In this document: positions 1 to 7,897 of the stretch, one piece after another | Numbering within the stretch: position 1 is the stretch's first letter | Layout: each line of letters begins with the position of its first letter | Origin: Tenebrionibacter intestinalis | GTDB taxonomy: Bacteria; Pseudomonadota; Gammaproteobacteria; Enterobacterales; Enterobacteriaceae | Assembly (NCBI RefSeq): GCF_016632365.1 | Contig: NZ_JAEPBH010000027.1 | Location: 7,638-61,785, forward strand | Length of the DNA: 54,148 nt | Direction: 5' to 3' | Position numbers and translations under genes: made by a program | Notes under the pieces: model-generated | The model's database searches: none | Seen by the model: only the letters and a program-made list of their open reading frames with translations | What the model was told of the DNA's origin: nothing

Positions 1-27
1 CCTCCGGCATAGCCGGAGGTTTTTCTG
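1..27 (+). terminator. Hairpin terminator at left edge
   Basis: An 8-bp stem (CCTCCGGC with GCCGGAGG, loop AT[A]) is followed directly by a T5 run, the form of a Rho-independent terminator on the plus strand. It probably ends transcription of a gene lying left of the window. A closely related hairpin with the same downstream bases sits at 2312-2343, on the other side of the accessory block. Confidence 0.7.
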
Positions 28-204
28 ATGCGCCTGTAAGGCTCTCTTACCAGCCGCGCCCTAACAGGCGCATGCGATCTGACATTTGCTTTTTTGCCGA
101 GCGTTTTGGCGATTACGATCCCTCTATAATGGTTAACAGCTTAAAGTCTGGTGTAGCCAGAGAGAAAAGCGTGGCAGGCGCAAGATTCAGCAGGTTACGG
201 CGAA

Positions 205-1238
205 AATGGAGTGACAACCGATCGATACGACAGGGACAATCCGGGCGATCGATGCCTCGGTGCGCGGACTGGAACGGCTTAAAGGCGCCGCAGATGTTCA
301 GACTATATCAGCGTTAAAGGAATATCGGGATACTATTGAAGAAACAGCAGGTGGGCCTGACGCTTTCGAGCTACTGGATAAACTGCGCACGCAGTTTCGT
401 GTAGACGTAAAAGGCGACAGGACGGTATTACCGGGTGGTTCACAGGCTGTCACCGAGCGGGTATATAACGCATTTACTAACAGCTTAAACCGCTCAATTG
501 CAAAATCTGCGGGCGCGAAAGATGCAGCGCTCTGGCGGAAAGGCAAAGGTGATTACGCCAGGATGGCAGCAGATGCCACCCAAACCAGATTGAAAAATGT
601 CCTTAATAAAGGGGAATTGCTCCCCGAAACTGTTAACGCCATTGTTTACGGGCAATATGGGTCGGATATCGCCCGGCTGTATGGAAAGCTGGACGACAAG
701 GGCAAAGATATGCCGCGTGCGGCTTATGTAAGCAAGATTGCCGACAAGGCTAACGGCAGCCCTCAAAAGTTTATGCCTGAACTGGATAAGCTATCGCGCC
801 AGGCTAATGGGCAGGTATTCAAAACGGTTTTTAGCGGTAAGCATAAAAAGGAAATTGAAGGGTTGCTCACGGTGTTGCAGGCGACAGAACGAGCATCAAA
901 GGCCAATGTAGTTACTCAAACCGGCATAACGCTGTCCGCGCCCTTACGTGTGTTTGGTAATTTGTCTACGGGGGAAATTACTTGCGGGAGAGGCGGGGAT
1001 CGGGCTGCTTTCACGGGTGTATGAGTCGAAGCCTGTGAGGAATGCGCTGCTTCGCTTAGCACATACTAAAACCGGAACGCCGGCTTATGAAAGATTGTTA
1101 AACGAAGCGGCTATAACTATCAGCCCCTTCATAGTTAACGCAGAAATTATGGACTCATATACTCTCATTGCAGGGAAAGGCGGTTCATATCGTTATAATT
1201 CTCTATTGCTTGAGCGCAAAGTGCGGTTAACTCTTTAA
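205..1238 (+). pseudogene. Decayed phage DNA ejection/transfer protein
   Basis: An open segment from about position 205 to 1024 (first ATG at 260) encodes a helical, alanine- and lysine-rich protein. At about 960-985 the reading frame shifts, and the continuation in another frame ends with a stretch ([20 protein letters not shown] and onward) characteristic of the C-terminal part of the DNA ejection or transfer proteins of P22/Sf6/HK620-like podophages. The 5' end is also missing: an in-frame stop lies just upstream of 205 and no start with a ribosome site is visible. Such proteins are injected with phage DNA. Here the gene is 5'-truncated and frameshifted, so it is a prophage remnant. The family call is from recalled sequence character, not from a search. 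Confidence 0.6.
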
Positions 1239-1470
1239 TCGAAAACCCCATTCGAGCAGCTTCCGTGGCTCCGAAACGTTTTATGAAATCATCACCCCCA
1301 GGCATCTGTGTCGAGTTCTGAAAATCCGCCATCTGTTTGAAGGCTCCGCACATTCCTGCCATTTTTGCGTTGGTAATTGCATCATTGAATCGCTTCACAT
1401 CTGCATCGGGTTCAGCATGGATATTTACTGACACGACGACTAACGCAATTGCTAACAAAAACTTTTTCAC
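1165..1470 (-). CDS. Small exported protein of unknown function
   Basis: Encodes 101 residues starting [15 protein letters not shown], a clear Sec signal peptide with a likely cleavage site after NIHA (about residue 19). The mature part is about 80 residues with two cysteines (in MCGAF and ALCAQA) that could form a disulfide in the periplasm. A purine-rich G-run lies just upstream of the ATG. It is convergent with the phage remnant and its 3' end overlaps that pseudogene. I do not recognise a named family. Its place between phage remnant and toxin locus suggests it arrived with a mobile element, possibly as a prophage accessory gene. Confidence 0.6.
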   Translation of the reverse strand: MKKFLLAIALVVVSVNIHAEPDADVKRFNDAITNAKMAGMCGAFKQMADFQNSTQMPGGDDFIKRFGATEAARMGFSIKELTALCAQAIENYNDMNRLSLQ

Positions 1471-1515
1471 GGTTAGCCCCCCTGTGGTTGTTTTTTTGCG
1501 CAGAGCAGCACTAAA

Positions 1516-1574
1516 GCCGGAAATGTTAAAGGCGCGAAGGGTGGTAGCCTCCGCGCCTTAGGTACGTTTCCGGC
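1516..1574 (-). terminator. Nested hairpin downstream of toxin ORF
   Basis: Two nested perfect stems are present: an outer 8-bp pair (GCCGGAAA at 1516-1523 with TTTCCGGC at 1567-1574) and an inner 8-bp pair (1529-1536 with 1552-1559) extended by CC/GG pairs. On the minus strand the inner stem is followed by a short T run. It begins 2 nt after the toxin stop codon, so it most likely forms the 3' end of the toxin mRNA. It may also shield that end. Confidence 0.55.
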
Positions 1575-1576
1575 TA

Positions 1577-1657
1577 TTACAAGAACAGCAGGATCAGTTG
1601 CACGAATGCAACGATGATTTCGACGACGAGTTTAATAACTGTCAGGATCTCAATCAT
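1577..1657 (-). CDS. shoB: ShoB-like small toxic membrane peptide (26 aa)
   Basis: A 26-codon reading frame on the minus strand begins ATG ATT GAG ATC and ends CTG TTC TTG TAA. The product starts MIEILTVIKLVVEIIVAF and ends VQLILLFL. E. coli ShoB is also 26 residues and ends LQLILLFL, so the length and the C-terminal signature both match. ShoB is the toxin of a type I system: a single hydrophobic helix that inserts in the inner membrane and depolarises it when overproduced. A good ribosome site (AAGGA) lies 7 nt upstream of ATG. The mRNA would carry a long leader reaching to about 1865, within which the antitoxin-complementary segment (1731-1750) lies. The gene is below the length usually called by gene finders. 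Confidence 0.85.
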   Translation of the reverse strand: MIEILTVIKLVVEIIVAFVQLILLFL

Positions 1658-1730
1658 CCGTGTTTCCTTCTGGAAGGAATGCAGCCATACCGCTTAGCCC
1701 TACCATTTTCCCGAAGCGACATGTGCGGGT

Positions 1731-1750
1731 TGCTAAGTTACGCATGCTGC
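1731..1750 (-). promoter_or_regulatory. Antitoxin target segment in the shoB leader
   Basis: The 20-nt sequence here (core AGTTACGCATGCTGC on the plus strand) recurs in the same orientation at 1987-2006 with one mismatch. Because the toxin mRNA is read from the minus strand and the sRNA from the plus strand, the two RNAs would be complementary over this stretch. It lies about 75-95 nt upstream of the toxin start codon, inside the proposed leader. Confidence 0.75.
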
Positions 1751-1871
1751 GTTCCAGGCCAGGGCTTTGACGGCACCACCCGTTACAACGGGAAAAAGTC
1801 GGTATGGCGACCCGGTGCGCGGCATGGTTATCAGCAACCCGTTCGAATACTAACCCCACGCCAGCGGCGTT

Positions 1872-1900
1872 ACTATAGTGAAATTACGAGTATAAACTTT
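1872..1900 (-). promoter_or_regulatory. Candidate shoB promoter region
   Basis: On the minus strand a TATAGT hexamer occupies 1872-1877 in a locally AT-rich stretch, with no good -35 hexamer at 16-18 bp. Transcription from about 1865 would give a roughly 200-nt leader, in keeping with the long leader of E. coli shoB. A partial copy of this segment lies at 2130-2165. The assignment is weak because of the poor -35. Confidence 0.35.
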
Positions 1901-1952
1901 TTTAAATGACAAATTTCTGTGCGAAAAAACGTGAATTTAAACGTGTAGAAAA

Positions 1953-1981
1953 TTGCGCCAGGAAAAAATTTCCTACATAAT
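1953..1981 (+). promoter_or_regulatory. Sigma-70 promoter of the OhsC-like sRNA
   Basis: TTGCGC (1953-1958) and CATAAT (1976-1981) are separated by exactly 17 bp, predicting a start near 1987-1989. That start coincides with the beginning of the segment complementary to the toxin leader and lies upstream of a strong terminator at about 2031-2060. Confidence 0.7.
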
Positions 1982-1986
1982 ATCCC

Positions 1987-2060
1987 TGCTGAGTTACGCA
2001 TGCTGCAAGTTTTAATGTAGTAAACAAAAAACCCCGATACCTCACCAGTACGGGGTTTTT
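1987..2060 (+). ncRNA. ohsC: OhsC-like antitoxin sRNA
   Basis: A short transcript of about 70-75 nt is predicted between the promoter at 1953-1981 and the terminator at 2031-2060. Its 5' end carries TGCTGAGTTACGCATGCTGC, which is complementary to the shoB leader at 1731-1750 apart from one position. The arrangement (divergent from the toxin, separated by a spacer, with trans-acting complementarity of about 20 nt) matches the E. coli shoB-ohsC pair, in which OhsC blocks ShoB synthesis. The RNA is inferred from promoter, terminator and complementarity; no expression evidence exists here. Confidence 0.75.
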
Positions 2061-2062
2061 TG
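2027..2062 (+). terminator. Terminator of OhsC-like sRNA
   Basis: A stem ACCCCG (2031-2036) with CGGGGT (2051-2056) is flanked by A5 on the left and T6 on the right, giving an extended intrinsic terminator for plus-strand transcription. Confidence 0.8.
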
Positions 2063-2206
2063 CTATTTTTAACGCGTTCATATCGGGCCAACCCGGCGGC
2101 TTGTCTCCTCCTGTGCGTACACTATCAGGCCCCACGCCAGCGCTTTACCAATATAGTTTACTTACGGCCCGTAAACGGACTGCCCGGATAAGGAATCGAC
2201 AGTTGC

Positions 2207-2275
2207 CCCCTTTTGATTTCTTGTTGAACGTTTGTAGTTGCCAGAGCGCAAACTGTTTTAACAAATCAAAAGGGG
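2207..2275. repeat. Long inverted repeat, 13-bp perfect arms
   Basis: CCCCTTTTGATTT (2207-2219) is perfectly complementary to AAATCAAAAGGGG (2263-2275). The arms are extended inwards by GTT/AAC pairs and an inner GTTTG/CAAAC stem within the 43-nt loop. On the plus strand the right arm is followed by TTTTA. It may be a bidirectional terminator or a structured RNA; I do not recognise it. Confidence 0.6.
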
Positions 2276-2308
2276 TTTTATAACTGGCTCAAAACTGAAA
2301 GCTTTACG

Positions 2309-2336
2309 AAACCTCCAGCCAGGCTGGAGGTTTTCT
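2309..2336. terminator. Intrinsic terminator
   Basis: AACCTCCAGCC and GGCTGGAGGTT form a perfect stem with a two- to three-base loop, followed by TTCTG. Its sequence closely parallels the hairpin at the left edge of the window. Confidence 0.65.
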
Positions 2337-2343
2337 GTGCGCC

Positions 2344-2379
2344 AAAAAGCCGCCCTGCGCGACGCAAGGCGGCTTTTTC
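2344..2379. terminator. Bidirectional intrinsic terminator
   Basis: A5GCCGCC (2344-2354) pairs with GGCGGCT5 (2368-2378), an 11-bp perfect stem with a 13-nt loop. A and T tracts on both sides allow function in either direction. It lies downstream of yfcD, whose transcript it would end. Confidence 0.75.
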
Positions 2380-2500
2380 TTTTGCTGCGCCGGTCGCAAT
2401 GCTGCCTGCTATGACTTCCGGCTTTGTTTAACTGATTTTTCCAGCATGCCCCCAAAGAATACGGAAAAAACCTTCACAGCGCATCCATGCGGCGTTTACG

Positions 2501-3169
2501 CTATTCGCTTTCCCACACTTGCGCCGTGCCTTGCGAAACCGTCGCAGGCTTCTCGTCAGCGGCTTGCGTCGCGTTTATCGCTTCGGCATCCCCGTTATCC
2601 GATGGCGTTAATTTCCGCTTTCCCGGGCCGGTTTTATCATCATCCCGGCGCGGCTCGCTGCCGGTATTGCGACTCATCCACAGCGCCAGCGCCTTCAGGG
2701 AGTCTGGCGTAAAATCATCACAGCGCGCGGTGATCTCTTCCGGCGTCAGCCAACATACTTCGCTAATCTCTTCTTCCTGAAGCGCGAACGGCCCGTGAGT
2801 TACGCAGCTAAACAATCCCCCCCAGACGCGGCAGTGTTCATCCTCAAAGTAAAAGTGGCCATGTTCGGCAAATGGAACGCCGGCAATGCCCAACTCTTCT
2901 TCCGCCTCACGCCGCGCCGAATCAAGCAGAGGTTCGTCGGCTTTCACCACGCCGCCTGCGGTGGCATCCAGCATGCCTGGCAGAAAATCTTTGGTTTGTG
3001 TACGACGCTGCACCAGAATTTTGCCCATCCCGTCGTGAATCACGATATAAGTAGCCCGGTGACGCAGGCGCTGCGCACGCATCTGCTCACGACTGGCCTG
3101 CGCAATCACGTCGTTATCTTCATTAACAATGTCCACCCATTCCGTACCAGCTTGTCTGTGCTCCACCAT
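2501..3169 (-). CDS. yfcD: Nudix hydrolase YfcD with long C-terminal tail
   Basis: Nudix-superfamily hydrolase; the substrate of YfcD is not established. Residues 10-172 match E. coli YfcD almost throughout, with the Nudix box at about 73-95 (G-x5-E-x7-REAEEELG). The start at 3169 ([12 protein letters not shown]) is preferred because GAAGG lies six bases upstream and the E. coli protein begins there; an upstream ATG at 3229 would add 20 unrelated residues. The protein is 222 residues against about 180 in E. coli. The extra 40-odd residues form a polar, low-complexity tail ([13 protein letters not shown] and onward) that does not resemble a domain. First gene of the leftward yfcE-yfcD pair. 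Confidence 0.9.
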   Translation of the reverse strand: MVEHRQAGTEWVDIVNEDNDVIAQASREQMRAQRLRHRATYIVIHDGMGKILVQRRTQTKDFLPGMLDATAGGVVKADEPLLDSARREAEEELGIAGVPFAEHGHFYFEDEHCRVWGGLFSCVTHGPFALQEEEISEVCWLTPEEITARCDDFTPDSLKALALWMSRNTGSEPRRDDDKTGPGKRKLTPSDNGDAEAINATQAADEKPATVSQGTAQVWESE

Positions 3170-3264
3170 CGGGAAACCTTCTTTGTCTCGGGCGCGCTGA
3201 TGGCGCATTGATATTCCGGCCTTCTCCACTCAGGCAGTTAGCGCCCAGCGGGACCCGGTGTAAC

Positions 3265-3819
3265 TTACGGCGTAATTTCCACCTGCGCAATAACCGCGTC
3301 GTCTTCCAGCGCGCGAACGCTCAGAACAGCGCCATCCAGCATACCGTAACTGGGCGCAAAGCCGCCTTTCGGCAGGCTTGTCGAACCGGGATTAAACAGC
3401 GTAATCCCGTCTGCACGGCGTTTCGCAACCGGTATATGAGTATGGCCTGAGACAAACACATCGCCAGCGGCTAGCGGCGGCAAATTCTCAGGGGAATACA
3501 GATGGCCGTGCGTCAAAAATAGCCTGTTTCGCTCCAGCAAAATTTGCTGCCAGGAAGCGGTAATGGGGCATTTCAGCAACATCTGATCCACCTCGCTGTC
3601 GCAATTACCGCGTACCGCGATAATGCGGTCAGCCAGCGTATTCAAACGCTCTGCCACCTGTGCCGGGTCGTAGCCTGCCGTAAGCGCATTGCGCGGACCG
3701 TGGTAGAGTAAATCCCCTAACAGCACCAGCCAGCGCGCGCGGCTGCGCGCAAAACGCGCCAGTAACTGCTCCGTTGCCGGCAACGAGCCGTGAATATCCG
3801 ACGCAAACATCAGCTTCAT
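3265..3819 (-). CDS. yfcE: Phosphodiesterase YfcE
   Basis: Metallophosphoesterase of the YfcE/MJ0936 family, which cleaves bis-pNPP-type phosphodiesters in vitro and needs Mn2+. The 184-residue protein has the full calcineurin-like motif set: SDIHG at the N-terminus (D8, H10), LLGDLLYHG (about 33-41), RGNCD (about 69-73), LTHGH (about 103-107) and SGHTHIP. A strong GGAGG lies upstream of the ATG. It precedes yfcD on the same strand with a gap of about 95 bp, so the two are probably cotranscribed. Confidence 0.95.
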   Translation of the reverse strand: MKLMFASDIHGSLPATEQLLARFARSRARWLVLLGDLLYHGPRNALTAGYDPAQVAERLNTLADRIIAVRGNCDSEVDQMLLKCPITASWQQILLERNRLFLTHGHLYSPENLPPLAAGDVFVSGHTHIPVAKRRADGITLFNPGSTSLPKGGFAPSYGMLDGAVLSVRALEDDAVIAQVEITP

Positions 3820-3864
3820 ATATCAACCTCCAGGCTAATAAGATTATTCGCAATACTAGCGGAT

Positions 3865-4495
<631 letters not shown>

Positions 4496-4597
4496 CACCT
4501 CGCTTTTTTACGTTCGGCAGGTAAAAACTATACTTAAAATCATTATGCTGTCATTTATCTGCCACGTTGAACGCCGCGGCACAACCCGGGAGTTTTC

Positions 4598-5215
4598 ATG
4601 ATCGATCTCTGGTACGCCCCTACCCCCAACGGAATCAAAATCGCCCTTTTTCTGGAAGAAGCGGAGATGGAATACCGTATTCAGCGTATTAATATCAGCA
4701 AAGGGGAGCAATTTCGGCCTGATTTTCTGGCTATCTCACCCAACAATAAAATTCCCGCCATTACCGATAGCGCCCCGCCAGACGGCGGCAAGCCGGTAAG
4801 TTTGTTTGAATCCTGCGCTATTTTGCTCTATCTGGCGGAGAAAAGCGGCAAACTGCTGAGCGGCGAACTACGCGAGCGACACGTTACGCTGCAGTGGCTG
4901 TTCTGGCAGGCCGCCGGTTTTGGCCCGATGCTTAGCCAGAATCACCACTTCAACCACGTTGCGCCGCAGGCGGTGCCTTACGCCATTGAGCGCTTCCAGG
5001 TAGAAACGCAGCGTCTGTACGGCGTGCTGAACCGGCGGCTGGAAGCCAGCCCGTGGCTTGGCGGCGCGCACTACAGCATTGCCGATATCGCCACCTGGCC
5101 GTGGGTAATGAACCATGCGCATCAGCGTATCCCACTGGCTGATTATCCGGCAGTAAAAAACTGGTTTGAGCGTATTCGCACGCGCCCGGCCGTTGAGCGC
5201 GTGCTCCACCCCTGA
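4598..5215 (+). CDS. yfcG: GSH-dependent disulfide-bond oxidoreductase YfcG
   Basis: A Nu-class glutathione transferase homologue acting in the cytoplasm as a disulfide reductase that uses glutathione. The 205 residues match the usual 205-215. The thioredoxin-like half carries the T9-P10-N11 motif (APTPNGIK) used in place of a catalytic Cys, and the cis-Pro segment NNKIPAI. The helical C-terminal half contains SIADIATWPWV. GGGAG precedes the ATG. It is divergent from the dead yfcF, so this strain retains only one of the two adjacent GST paralogues. Confidence 0.95.
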   Translation: MIDLWYAPTPNGIKIALFLEEAEMEYRIQRINISKGEQFRPDFLAISPNNKIPAITDSAPPDGGKPVSLFESCAILLYLAEKSGKLLSGELRERHVTLQWLFWQAAGFGPMLSQNHHFNHVAPQAVPYAIERFQVETQRLYGVLNRRLEASPWLGGAHYSIADIATWPWVMNHAHQRIPLADYPAVKNWFERIRTRPAVERVLHP

Positions 5216-5277
5216 CATATGGGCGCAGGCAAAAAGCTCAGGTATGATGTCGCGGTGAATTTACCAGGAGCCTGTGC

Positions 5278-5643
5278 ATGTCATATCAATCAGACGCCAT
5301 CATCCGTATTAAAAATTTGCGCCTGCGTACCTGGATAGGCATTAACGCCGAGGAAATCGCTAACCGACAGGACGTCGTTATTAACGTTCAGCTTCACTAT
5401 GCCGCCGACACGGCGCGCGTGAGCGAAGACATTCGCGATGCGCTAAATTACCGCACGATAACCAAGGCTATCATTCAACACGTTGAGAGCAACCGCTTTT
5501 CACTGCTGGAAAAATTAACTCAGGATGTGCTGAATATTGCTCGCGAACATTACCAGGTCACCTATGCTGAAGTAGAAATAGATAAACTTCATGCGTTGCG
5601 CTATGCCGACTCAGTGTCTGTAACGATGAGCTGGCGGCGCTAA
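5278..5643 (+). CDS. folX: Dihydroneopterin triphosphate 2'-epimerase FolX
   Basis: Epimerises 7,8-dihydroneopterin triphosphate to dihydromonapterin triphosphate, feeding tetrahydromonapterin made by FolM. The 121-residue protein has the T-fold of the FolB/FolX family: [16 protein letters not shown] at the N-terminus, DALNYRTI and [13 protein letters not shown] ([11 protein letters not shown]) in the middle. CCAGGAG lies upstream of the start. It is followed by yfcH after 21 bp on the same strand. Confidence 0.95.
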   Translation: MSYQSDAIIRIKNLRLRTWIGINAEEIANRQDVVINVQLHYAADTARVSEDIRDALNYRTITKAIIQHVESNRFSLLEKLTQDVLNIAREHYQVTYAEVEIDKLHALRYADSVSVTMSWRR

Positions 5644-5664
5644 ACGCGTTAGCGGAGGACAGGC

Positions 5665-6561
5665 ATGAGGATAATCATCACCGGCGGGACCGGGCTGGTC
5701 GGCCAGCATCTGATACCACGCCTGCTGGAGCTGGGCCATGACGTTACCGTGGTCACACGCGATCCCGACAAAGCACGCGCCAGGCTTAACCCCGCCGTGG
5801 AGGTGTGGAAAGGCCTTTATGAACGCGAAAATCTTGACGGCTACGATGCGGTGATTAACCTGGCGGGGGAACCCATCGCCGACAAGCGCTGGAGCGCGGC
5901 GCAAAAAGAGCGGCTTTGCCAGAGCCGCTGGAAAATCACCCGGCAGTTAGTCACGCTATTCAAAGCAAGCCAGCGTCCGCCTTCAGTGCTGATATCCGGT
6001 TCAGCTACCGGCTACTATGGCGATTTAGGGGAGGTGGTAGTCACCGAAGAAGAACCGCCGCACAACGAATTCACTCATAAGCTGTGCGCGCGCTGGGAGC
6101 AAATCGCCAGCGAAGCCCAAAGCGACCACACCCGCGTTTGCCTGCTGCGTACCGGCGTGGTGCTGGCCTCTCACGGCGGCATGCTCGGTAAATTGCTTGC
6201 GCTGTTTCGCCTGGGGCTGGGAGGGCCTGCCGGTACCGGCCGCCAGTATCTGCCGTGGATCCACATTGACGACATGGTCAACGGCATTATCTGGCTACTC
6301 AGCCACGATAGCCTGCGCGGCCCGTTTAATATGACCTCGCCCTACCCTGTGCGTAACGAGCAGTTTGCCCACACCCTGGGGCAGGTGCTTCACCGCCCGG
6401 CGTTTATACGCCAACCCGCCGCCGCGCTGCGGCTTGCGATGGGCGAATCCTCGGTGCTGGTGCTGGGCGGGCAGCGCGCGCTGCCCAAACGCCTTGAAGC
6501 GTCCGGTTTCAGCTTTCGCTGGTTCGATCTGGAAGACGCGCTTCACGACGTGGTGCGTTGA
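5665..6561 (+). CDS. yfcH: SDR39U1-family epimerase YfcH
   Basis: NAD(P)-dependent nucleotide-sugar epimerase-like protein of unknown substrate, atypical SDR family. The 298 residues show the Rossmann motif [10 protein letters not shown] (about 7-16), the segment [10 protein letters not shown], and the C-terminal DUF1731 domain ([18 protein letters not shown]). GGAGG lies just before the ATG. It is cotranscribed with folX, and a hairpin (6568-6595) follows its stop. Confidence 0.93.
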   Translation: MRIIITGGTGLVGQHLIPRLLELGHDVTVVTRDPDKARARLNPAVEVWKGLYERENLDGYDAVINLAGEPIADKRWSAAQKERLCQSRWKITRQLVTLFKASQRPPSVLISGSATGYYGDLGEVVVTEEEPPHNEFTHKLCARWEQIASEAQSDHTRVCLLRTGVVLASHGGMLGKLLALFRLGLGGPAGTGRQYLPWIHIDDMVNGIIWLLSHDSLRGPFNMTSPYPVRNEQFAHTLGQVLHRPAFIRQPAAALRLAMGESSVLVLGGQRALPKRLEASGFSFRWFDLEDALHDVVR

Positions 6562-6567
6562 TGAACG

Positions 6568-6595
6568 GGTAAAGGGGATCCGCTTCCCCTTTACC
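6568..6595 (+). terminator. Hairpin after yfcH
   Basis: A perfect 10-bp stem (GGTAAAGGGG with CCCCTTTACC, 8-nt loop) begins 6 nt after the yfcH stop. No T run follows, so it may act as a 3'-end stabiliser or a Rho-assisted terminator. Confidence 0.5.
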
Positions 6596-7179
6596 GCCTC
6601 CCTGCAAAGCCATTGCCGCGTCGCGGTACGCCCATCGCCAGGCCGTCAGCCTGTTTACTCCCCCTATCAGGACTAACGCGAAAGGCTTATTCCATCGCTC
6701 CCGGCAACGTTATCGTCTCAGGCCGCACGAGAGCTAACGTCAGCAATCCCGACAAAAACTATCGCAAACGCGCGCTTTAAGGGTTAGTGAGCTTCTGCTT
6801 CGCAGCCTTCTCCCAACCCTGCCCCATGCTGGAAAAACACCTGTCTGGATACGTGGCGCGCAAAGCCCATTTAATTCCTGCTGGCGCTTTTCCGTCACGA
6901 AAAGCGATGAGATAATCACCTCTTATTTTGCGCGCCTTGAGCTGCGGTATCAGCACATCAACATCGCTACCTACCCAGATACAGGGGTTTTATACCCGTT
7001 GACCAGCGCCGAAGCGGCAGAAAAACCCAATCCTGGCGCCGGAGTATCGCCTGCTTTTTCATCATTAACCTCAGCAAATGGTCTCTTTTTGGAGGGAAAG
7101 CTGGCGGCGCTACCGCGTAATGAAAAGCAGGCAGGAAATTCTCACAATACGATCGCGCCGGCAATTCCCCCAGGCCGGT
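6596..7179. other. Gene-free gap at the hisJQMP-argT position
   Basis: In E. coli the genes hisP, hisM, hisQ, hisJ and argT, plus rpnB, lie between yfcH and ubiX. Here 584 bp separate the two flanking genes and hold no long frame with recognisable homology. I see no remnant of the ABC transporter. Either the locus was lost with some residual sequence, or the transporter genes sit elsewhere in this genome. Confidence 0.6.
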
Positions 7180-7764
7180 TTAGCGACCAACGTCGTCTGC
7201 GCCGCGCCAGCGCGTGAACAGATCGGCAGGCAGCGAGATATCAAACTGATCGAGCACCCGGTTTACCGTCTGGTCGATAATGTCCTGAAGGCTGTGCGGG
7301 CGATGGTAAAATGCAGGCAGCGGCGGCATGATCACCGCCCCCATTTCCGCCGCCTGAGTCATCAGGCGCAGATGGCCCAGATGCAGCGGCGTTTCACGCA
7401 CGCACAACACCAGCGGACGGCGCTCTTTGAGCACGACATCGGCGCTGCGCGTCAACAGGCTGTCGGTATAGCTATTAACAATACCGGAGAGCGTTTTGAT
7501 TGAGCAGGGTAGAATAACCATACCGTGGGTGCGAAATGAACCGGAGGAGAGGCTGGCGGCAATATCGCGGGCATCATGCGCCACATCCGCCAGCGCCTGA
7601 ACATCGCGTAAAGAATAGTCTGTCTCCAGCGCCAGAGTCTGGCGCGCCGCCTGGCTTATGACCAGATGGGTTTCCACCCCCGCCAGCGGCTTAAGCACCT
7701 CAAGCAAACGTACGCCATAAGCCGCGCCGCTGGCTCCTGAGAGTCCCACAATCAATCGTTTCAT
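7180..7764 (-). CDS. ubiX: Flavin prenyltransferase UbiX
   Basis: Makes prenylated FMN, the cofactor of the UbiD decarboxylase in ubiquinone synthesis, from FMN and dimethylallyl phosphate. The start MKRLIVGLSGASGAAYGVRL gives 194 residues, close to the E. coli length; an upstream ATG at 7794 would add ten residues with no family match. Family motifs are the flavin-binding GASGA, PCSIKTLSGI and the RETPLHLGHLRLM stretch. It lies downstream of purF on the same strand. Confidence 0.95.
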   Translation of the reverse strand: MKRLIVGLSGASGAAYGVRLLEVLKPLAGVETHLVISQAARQTLALETDYSLRDVQALADVAHDARDIAASLSSGSFRTHGMVILPCSIKTLSGIVNSYTDSLLTRSADVVLKERRPLVLCVRETPLHLGHLRLMTQAAEMGAVIMPPLPAFYHRPHSLQDIIDQTVNRVLDQFDISLPADLFTRWRGADDVGR

Positions 7765-7827
7765 TATACCCGCCAGTGTAGTCGTTGAGAGCAAACTTTG
7801 CCGGATTCCGGCGGCAGATACAAGCCA

Positions 7828-7847
7828 GCCCCCCGCAACAGGGGGGC
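7828..7847 (-). terminator. Hairpin downstream of purF
   Basis: GCCCCCC and GGGGGGC form a perfect 7-bp stem with a 6-nt loop about 50 bp after the purF stop. On the minus strand TTGTATC follows a few bases later, so this is a plausible but not ideal terminator. Confidence 0.5.
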
Positions 7848-7897
7848 GCTAAAACGGTTATCAAGCCCCCGGCCCGAAATCATGGGGCGACGACGGT

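Larger units (their letters stand above)
2063..2500. other. Gene-free spacer with hairpins
   Basis: No convincing protein gene is visible. The stretch holds a partial copy of the toxin promoter segment (2130-2165), a long hairpin (2207-2275) and two tandem terminators (2309-2336 and 2344-2379) that end leftward or rightward transcripts before the yfcD 3' end. Confidence 0.6.

Noticed and set aside
1598..1909. 103-codon plus-strand frame across the toxin locus.
   Set aside because: It lies antisense to the ShoB-like frame and its leader, with no ribosome site or homology. The toxin-sRNA reading explains the sequence better.
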